From Notolepis coatsorum (Eukaryota > Chordata > Actinopteri > Aulopiformes > Paralepididae), in contig OZ020601.1 of the NCBI GenBank assembly GCA_963971535.1, forward strand, positions 24,801,297 to 24,865,296: 64,000 nt of DNA, read 5' to 3'. The notes below the pieces were generated by a model that did not search any database, was not told the origin of the DNA, and saw nothing but the letters and a program-made list of their open reading frames with translations. Made by a program: the position numbers and the translations under genes. Of the stretch, positions 58,260 to 64,000 are shown piece by piece (the stretch's first letter is position 1; every line of letters begins with the position of its first letter).

Positions 58260-60965
58260 TTCTTCTTCTTCTTTAGAATTTCCGGCAGTGTAGACGCATC
58301 GTGGCGTATTACTGCCCTCCGCAGTTCTTTTGATGAGCTCTTCTTCTTCTTCTTCTTCTTCTTCTTTCTTCTTTTGAATTTCGCAGGCGTATTACTGCCC
58401 TCCTCAGTTCTTATACTACGCTAGTGGTATGGTTTCCATAGTTAGGCCTCTGGTAAATCAACTTTTGATTGTTTACCCTCTTCTTCTTCTCATCTTCAAA
58501 ACACATTACTATCGACTCTATCTCCTTCTTCTCTGCTCCTCTTGCCTGTCCAATACTAATAAATACAATAACGCTATATCCTCTGATACAACTCTGACGC
58601 GTGCAGAAATGTCAGCACTGACTCTGTAATCAGCTGGTGGTTCTCATTATCCATGCCAAAGAAAGATTTAAGAGAGAAGGAAGAGACTCCCAACTCTACC
58701 AGACTTTTATAAAAGATTTCCCTCTCTTTCCTATACCTTTCACATTCTAGGAAAACATGCCAGACTGTTTCAGTCTCTCCACATTCACACCGGCACCGCC
58801 CATCTGGATGTTTTCCCACAATGCACAAGGTACTGTTCAACCCACAGTGTCCCAGCCTCAATCTACACATCTTCACCCTATCACTCCTAGACCCATATCC
58901 ATCCACCTTGATTTTGACCCGAGGCTGCAGAGAGAAATAGTGCCTTCCCTTGGTCCCCTTTTCCCACTCAGCCTGCCACTCAGCCTCAACTAACTCCTTT
59001 CTTTATCTTCTCTCTGAGTTCTACTCTTCCCATTGAAATGCCTATCTCTTCCTCCCTTCCCAGGCTCTGTTTGGCAAGGGAGTCAGCCATCTCATTTCCC
59101 GCAATCCCAGCATGCCCCGGAACCCAACAAAACTCCACTGACCAGCCTGCCTTCGCAATCCTATATAAAACCAACATTATTTCCTGAATGAGATCAGGGC
59201 GAGCTTTAGACCCACCTGCACTCAGAGCCATCAGTGCAGCAGCCGAGTCAGAACATATAATCACCTGGCTTGGTCCCACTTCCTCCACCCACCACAATGC
59301 CCAGAGAATGGCAAGCAACTCTGTCACAAATACAGAGCTGCCATCAGATATTCTCTGTCCCTTACCGATCCCTAACCGAGGCACACACCACCCAAAGCCT
59401 GCCCTCCCACTTTCAGGATCCACGGAGCCATCAGTGAAAACCTCCAGAGACCCTGAGGCCAAAAGGAACCTCTCTATTTCTCCCACAATCTCGCCCTTAT
59501 CATCCTCCATCAAGAACCTAAATTCAATTACTCGATCAGGAACTAGCCAAAATGGCACTGACAGCCAACGAGTGTGCTCCGCAACCCCCACCTGATGCAA
59601 TCTCAACTTCCTGGCCCACTGATCAATACTGGACAAAAAGGGCTTATACTTATCCCCATCTCCTGAAAGTAAACACCTAGCTGGGAAGGACAGACTAGTC
59701 CCACTAAATTTTGCCCAGTACTAGCCCTAACTTTACTCTCCTCAGGTTTCAGGGCAACTCCCTCTCTCATGTTAAACCCAGATTCGGCTCAAATAAGGGA
59801 CTAAACACGTTTCGCAATTATGCCACATCAATGTGGAACGCCCTACCCAAAGCTGTAAAGGAATGTGGATCACTACCCACTTTCAAAACCTCTCTCAAGG
59901 GACACCTACGGGAGACTGCAATTCAACACTGGCCCCTGTAAATATCCTAACCCAACCCCCTCCAATGTACAGTCATTTACCTAGTATGGTTTTGTCAATA
60001 GTCCAATGTACAATTTTGTTTGTTTGTACAGTGTCTCCCCCCCCCCCCCCCCCCCTCAATGTACAGTTTTGATTGTTTATACAGTGTGCCCCCCCCCCCC
60101 CCCCCCCCCCCCCAACCACCTCCAATGTAGATTACCCAGTATGGTTGTCAATATCCCAGTGTACCCAACCCCCCCCACCCAACCTCCTCCAATGTACAGT
60201 TTCTACGTCAAATGTATATACTCCCTTTTCCTGACTCCTTCTGTATCACAAACAGTACTGTATTTGTAAATCTGGTATGTCATAAATGTATAGATGTAGC
60301 AGTACTGACTATCTGTATGTCATGTATGTCATATATGTCCTGATGAATTGAAAATGGGGGACCCTGATGTAAACAAGACGAAAGTCTTTCTCTGGTCTGC
60401 ATCCCCTTAACAATTGTGTGTACTGAGCTGTACTGTATTGTACCCATTCTGCAATCTGTTAATAAAGTTTTCAATCAATCAATCAATCCCCCATTTCCAC
60501 CAATAGTGCTGGAACTGGGGTGGTCTTAAAAGCTCCACAACAGATTCTCAGAGCCTTGCACTGAAGCACATCCAGCTTTCGTAAATTAGACTTGGCCGCA
60601 GAGCCGTACACAAAACAGCCATAGTCAATTGCTGACCTGATCATCGCCTGATATATCATGCACATGGTCTCTCTATCCGCTCCCCACCCACTCCCAGCCA
60701 AGCTTCTCAGCACATTCACTATTCTTTCACACTTTGCCAGGGTTTTCTCTATATGAACAGCCCAATTCATTCTTTCATCGAACCAAACTCCCAAAAATTT
60801 AAACACCTTCACTCTCTCTAAGGGAGACCCATACATAACCAGCCCACCCCTAGGCACCCTCCCTTTAAAACCAAAAATCATATAATTAGACTTAGAGGCG
60901 GAGATTTTAAAACCCCACTTGTCTCCCCATTCCTCTACATCCCCCAGAGCTCTTTGTACCTGCTT
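58260..60965 (-). mobile_element. I/Nimb-like LINE with RNase H, split by a LINE insertion
   Basis: Minus-strand pieces in protein order. From about 60965: GDKWGFKISASKSNYMIFGF and VKVFKFLGVWFDERMNWAVH, the end of the reverse transcriptase, to about 60487 (VEMGD). After the inserted LINE (59765-60486), from 59636: an RNase H domain with LEVFTDGSVDPESGRAGFGW, VTELLAILWAL, VIICSDSAAALMAL and FCWVPGHAGIAGNEMADSLA, carrying the D-E-D-D type catalytic residues. From 58906: CRLRLGHCGLNSTLCIVGKH and CRCECGETETVWHVFLECER, the C-terminal Cys-rich tail, which is in a different frame from the RNase H part. TTC repeats (58325-58365) lie in the presumed 3' UTR. 5'-truncated: no reverse transcriptase core. 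Confidence 0.8.
59765..60486 (+). mobile_element. CR1/L2-like LINE, 3' fragment (copy I), inserted in the RNase H LINE
   Basis: ORF2 end (VKPRFGSNKGLNTFRNYATS) followed by the C-run 3' UTR (60038-60053, 60090-60112) and an AATC tail at 60474-60487. The host LINE resumes at once with CCCATTTCCACC, the codons for GGNGD/VEM. Confidence 0.9.
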
Positions 60966-61160
60966 TAAACAATATTGAACAATGTAAGGTTATAAAAATA
61001 AACATATAAACATTCATATAATACAATAACCTAAATATATAGCTTTGGCTCCTCTACAGTTACATTTGCATTCTGGTTGGATGCCAAACTTATTTTTGTT
61101 GTAAAGTTTGTGCTGTATGGTGACAACAATACATTTGAACCTAATCTAATGTAATCTAAT
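60966..61160 (+). mobile_element. LINE 3' tail with (AATCT)n
   Basis: CATTCTGGTTGGATGCCAAA, TGTGCTGTATGGTGACAACA, and CTAATCTAATGTAATCTAAT. Second copy of the tail at 54925-55048. Confidence 0.7.
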
Positions 61161-62575
61161 CTGATTGATTGAAAACTTTATTAACAGATTGCAGAATGGG
61201 TACAATACAGTACAGCTCAATACACACAATTGTTAAGGGGATGCAGACCAGAGAAAGACTTTCGTCTTGTTTACATCAGGGTCCCCCATGTTCAATACAT
61301 CTATACATTTATGACCAGATTTGCAAATACAGTACTGTTTGTGATACAAAAAGAGTCCAGAAAAGGGAGTATATACATTTGACATACAAACTGTACATTG
61401 GAGGAGGTTGGGTGGGGTTGTGTGGGGGGGGGTTGGGTAGGGAGGGGTTGGGGGGGGAACACTGTACAAGCAAAACTGTACATTGGGATATTGACAACCA
61501 TACTAGGTAATTTACATTGGATGGGGGGGGGGGGGGGGGGGCACTGTACAAACAAGCAAAACTGTACATTGGAATATTGACAAAACCATACTATGTAAAT
61601 TACTGTACATTGGAGATGGTTGGGTTAGGACATTTACAGGGGCCAGTTTCGAATTGCAGTCTCCCGTAGGAGTGGTTTTGAAAGTGGGTAGTGATTCACA
61701 TTCCTTTACAGCTTTGGGTAGGGCGTTCCACATTGATGTGGCATAATTGCGAAACGTGTTTAGTCCCTTGTTTGAGCCGAATCTGGGTTTAAAATGATTT
61801 GTGGAGCTCCCTCTGGTGTTGTGATCGTGGTATTCACTGACCTTTGGGAAGTATTTTGACATGTACATGGGTACCTTGGTCGTGTAGTGTATCTTGTAGA
61901 CCAGGCCCATTGCAAGTTGCTGTACTCTGTCGTCTACTCTAAACCATCCTAGGTTGTCAAAGTGGGCAGGGGTGAGGTGGGTTCTAGGAGTAAGGTCAAG
62001 CAGTAGTCTGACCAGTTTGTTTTGAGATGTTTGTAATTTTGTTTTTAGCGCCTTTTTTGAGGTGCTTTGGTACTGTAACGGCCATATGAGTGTTTTGGTT
62101 ATTGTTATTATTATTATTGGAATGTTTAATATTGATTGGATTTAGATAAAGTCATTGAACCGTCGTATTCGTCATAATAGAGCCTTCTGGCACCTAGAAC
62201 CTTCTAGAACGTTGGGGGCGATGTCATAGTGGAACATGCTAGAGCGTAAAACCTTCCGGACTTACCGTATGACATCATGATAGAAGGTTCCGGAACATTC
62301 GTGAGGGCATGAGGTGCAAGCATAGTCGTAGTACCCTTGAATGAGTGCTCCTGCCAGAGTCTTCAGGGTATTCTTGTTTACCAGTGAGGAGATCCGGTAC
62401 AAGAATCGGTTTGTTGACTTTTTTTATTACATTGGATTGGATGCCATTTTGTCACAGGAGAGATTTGCCTCTAGGATGGAACCCAGCTAGGTAGGTAATA
62501 TCTTCTTTCCTTGTGACAATATTGTCACCCACTGTAACTGAGAAGCCGTCGGTCTTGCTGAGTTTGTTATCTGCT
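61161..62575 (-). mobile_element. CR1/L2-like LINE, 3' fragment (copy J)
   Basis: The longest copy of the family here. Besides the C-run 3' UTR and the ORF2 C-terminus (MGLVYKIHYTTKVPMYMSKY), it retains upstream codons (about 62350-62560) reading KLSKTDGFSVTVGDNIVTRK, the region near the reverse transcriptase thumb. The frame is broken there. A 234-bp insertion lies at 62074-62307. Confidence 0.85.
62074..62307. mobile_element. 234-bp insertion related to the HSE-bearing element
   Basis: It separates LINE words GGTGCTTTGGTAC and CATGAGGTGCAAGC. Inside are CCTTCTAGAACGTTGGGGGC, GACATCATGATAGAAG and TTCCGGAACATTC (62288-62300, a perfect TTCnnGAAnnTTC). The mix of HSE words with GATGTCAT/GACATCAT resembles the 45-bp unit of the foldback element at 22440-23500. 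No clear target duplication. Confidence 0.6.
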
Positions 62576-63472
62576 TGACCTTACTCCTAGAACCCACCTC
62601 ACCCCTACCCACTTTGACAACCTAGGATGGCTTAGAGTAGACGACAGAGTACAGCAACTTGCAATGGGCCTGGTCTACAAGATACACTACACGACCAAGG
62701 TACCCATGTACATGACAAAATACTTCCCAAAGGTCAGTGAATACCACGATCACAACACCAGAGGGAGCTCCACAAATTATGTTAAACCCAGATTCGGCTC
62801 AAACAAGGGACTAAACACGTTTCGCAATTATGCCACATCAATGTGGAACGCCCTACCCAAAGCTGTAAAGGAATGTGAATCACTACCCACTTTCAAAAAC
62901 ACTCTCAAAAAACACCTAAGGGAGACTGCAACTCAAAACTGGCCCCTGTAAATGTCCGAACACAACCCCCTCCAATGTACAGTAAATTACCAAGTATGGT
63001 CTTGTCAATAATCCAATGTACAGTGTTGTTTGTACAGTTGTACAGTGTCCCCCACCCACCCCTCCTACCCAACCCCCCCCCCCCCCCCCAACCACCTCCA
63101 ATGTACAGTCCCCCCCCCACCCCCACCTACCCAATCCAATGTACAGTTTCTACGCCTAATGTATATACTCTTTTCTTTCTGGACTCTTTTTGTATCACAA
63201 ACAGTACTGTAATTGCAAATCTGGTATGTCATAAATGTATAGATGTAGCAGTACTGTCTATCTGTATGTCATGTATGTCATATATGTTACGATGAATTGA
63301 AAATGGGGGACCCTGATGTAAACAAGACGAAAGTCTTTCTCTGGTCTGCATCCCCTTAACAATTGTATGTATTGAGCTGTACTGTACTCATTCTGCAATC
63401 TGTTAATAAAGTTTTCATTCATTCATTCATTCATTCATTCATTCATTCATTCATTCATTCATTCATTCATGA
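62576..63472 (+). mobile_element. CR1/L2-like LINE, 3' fragment (copy K)
   Basis: ORF2 end open from 62664 to 62951 (MGLVYKIHYTTKVPMYMTKY), then C-run 3' UTR (63077-63089) and a long ATTC tail (63416-63470). It lies head to head with copy J. Confidence 0.9.
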
Positions 63473-63532
63473 CCAGTTTGTTTTGAGATGTTTGTAATTT
63501 TGTTTTTGCGTGCTTTGGTACCATGAGGTGCA
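63473..63532 (-). mobile_element. CR1/L2-like LINE fragment (copy L)
   Basis: CCAGTTTGTTTTGAGATGTT, TGTAATTTTGTTTTTG, GTGCTTTGGTACCATGAGGT: a short minus-oriented ORF2 piece, after the tail of copy K. Confidence 0.8.
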
Positions 63533-64000
63533 ATACACTGAAACAAACACTAGATGTCTCCCAACTCCATACTCACGGTGCCGTAGTGAGTCCATGGGTT
63601 CGATGCTCTGCTCTGTTGAGAGGCAGCAGAGTCACCATTTTGAAAACCAAACCGTTCACACAGCACACCCGCCCCGAATCCTGGAACTATGCCGCGGGGC
63701 CGGCCTCGCAAACAGAGAGATAAAAACAACGACGGAACAGGTAAAAAGTACCAAAATGCCACGAATAAAAAAACACAGACACTAGGCTATCTAAAATAGC
63801 CTCGTGGTGTTTGGATAAACAACTGTGCGTGGGATATAATCACACTTGAATACAGTGTATATAGTCCCCGGATATAGTATTACGGGTGGCTGTTGCTTTT
63901 GTGCGGCAGGAGTGATTGAGGCGGAATGATATTAATAACATTTCGGTGGCTCTACTTATTCACTTCCAGTCTAAATTGACTTCCAAGGAGTGAACATGTG
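63533..64000. other. Unclassified stretch with a short AT-hook ORF
   Basis: Not obviously repetitive. Contains the ORF described next; otherwise nothing recognised. Confidence 0.4.
63689..63799 (+). CDS. 36-codon AT-hook ORF or first exon, uncertain
   Basis: ATG at 63689 opens MPRGRPRKQRDKNNDGTGKK and ends at TAG 63797-63799. PRGRPRK is a textbook AT-hook (core GRP with flanking basic residues), which binds the minor groove of AT-rich DNA. After codon 17 the DNA reads ACAGGTAAAAAG, close to a consensus splice donor, so the open part could be the start of a spliced gene that continues beyond the window. Upstream sequence (63590-63690) is moderately GC-rich. It could also be the start of an element-encoded ORF1, or chance. 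No second exon can be checked. Confidence 0.25.
   Translation: MPRGRPRKQRDKNNDGTGKKYQNATNKKTQTLGYLK

Overview
The window looks like teleost fish nuclear DNA. The evidence is indirect but consistent: long (TG)n, (TC)n, (TA)n and (GATA)n-type microsatellites, tRNA-derived SINEs of the kind common in fish, many hAT-type non-autonomous elements with 8-bp target duplications, and LINEs of CR1/L2-like, L1/Tx1-like, RNase H-bearing I-like and R2/NeSL/HERO-like type. I found no convincing host protein-coding gene; every long ORF belongs to a transposable element or to a translated simple repeat. The one short exception worth a look is a 36-codon AT-hook ORF at 63689-63799.

Layout. 1-5.5 kb: MITE remnants, a LINE 3' fragment, a SINE piece and simple repeats. 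5.5-7.0 kb: a 1.5-kb minisatellite of about 26-bp units. 7.0-9.4 kb: 5' end of one hAT, a LINE fragment, a hAT transposase 3' half, another LINE fragment. 9.4-12.8 kb: mostly unclassified, with long CA and TC tracts. 13.0-17.6 kb: a 4.6-kb inverted-repeat structure; its core (13.37-17.21 kb) has the terminal and internal inverted repeats expected of a DIRS-like element and holds a GC-rich body with a 5S rRNA-like sequence. 20.6-26.9 kb: two near-identical copies of a roughly 2.9-kb unit that carries arrays of perfect heat-shock-element (HSE) sequences. 26.9-29.3 kb: a zinc-finger/reverse-transcriptase LINE inserted at the end of the second copy. 29.3-33.8 kb: AT repeats, LINE tails and an L1-like fragment. 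33.8-35.2 kb: a hAT element with clear target duplication sitting inside a LINE tail and itself filled with other repeats. 35-47 kb: sparse sequence, two SINEs, a 63-bp minisatellite, polypurine tracts and several foldback elements. 47.2-49.6 kb: hAT inside hAT inside a TTAA-flanked element. 49.6-64 kb: dense LINE fragments in both orientations, a MITE that cleanly splits a LINE reverse transcriptase ORF, and an RNase H-bearing LINE split by a second LINE.

One LINE family (3' UTR with repeated 'TGTACATTGG' motifs and long C runs on the sense strand, tail of ATTC/AATC repeats) is present as at least twelve fragments. It is the most useful clock for nesting order, because hATs and other elements sit inside its copies and its copies sit inside others. 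All family names rest on reading the translated ORFs and termini by eye; no database search was possible.
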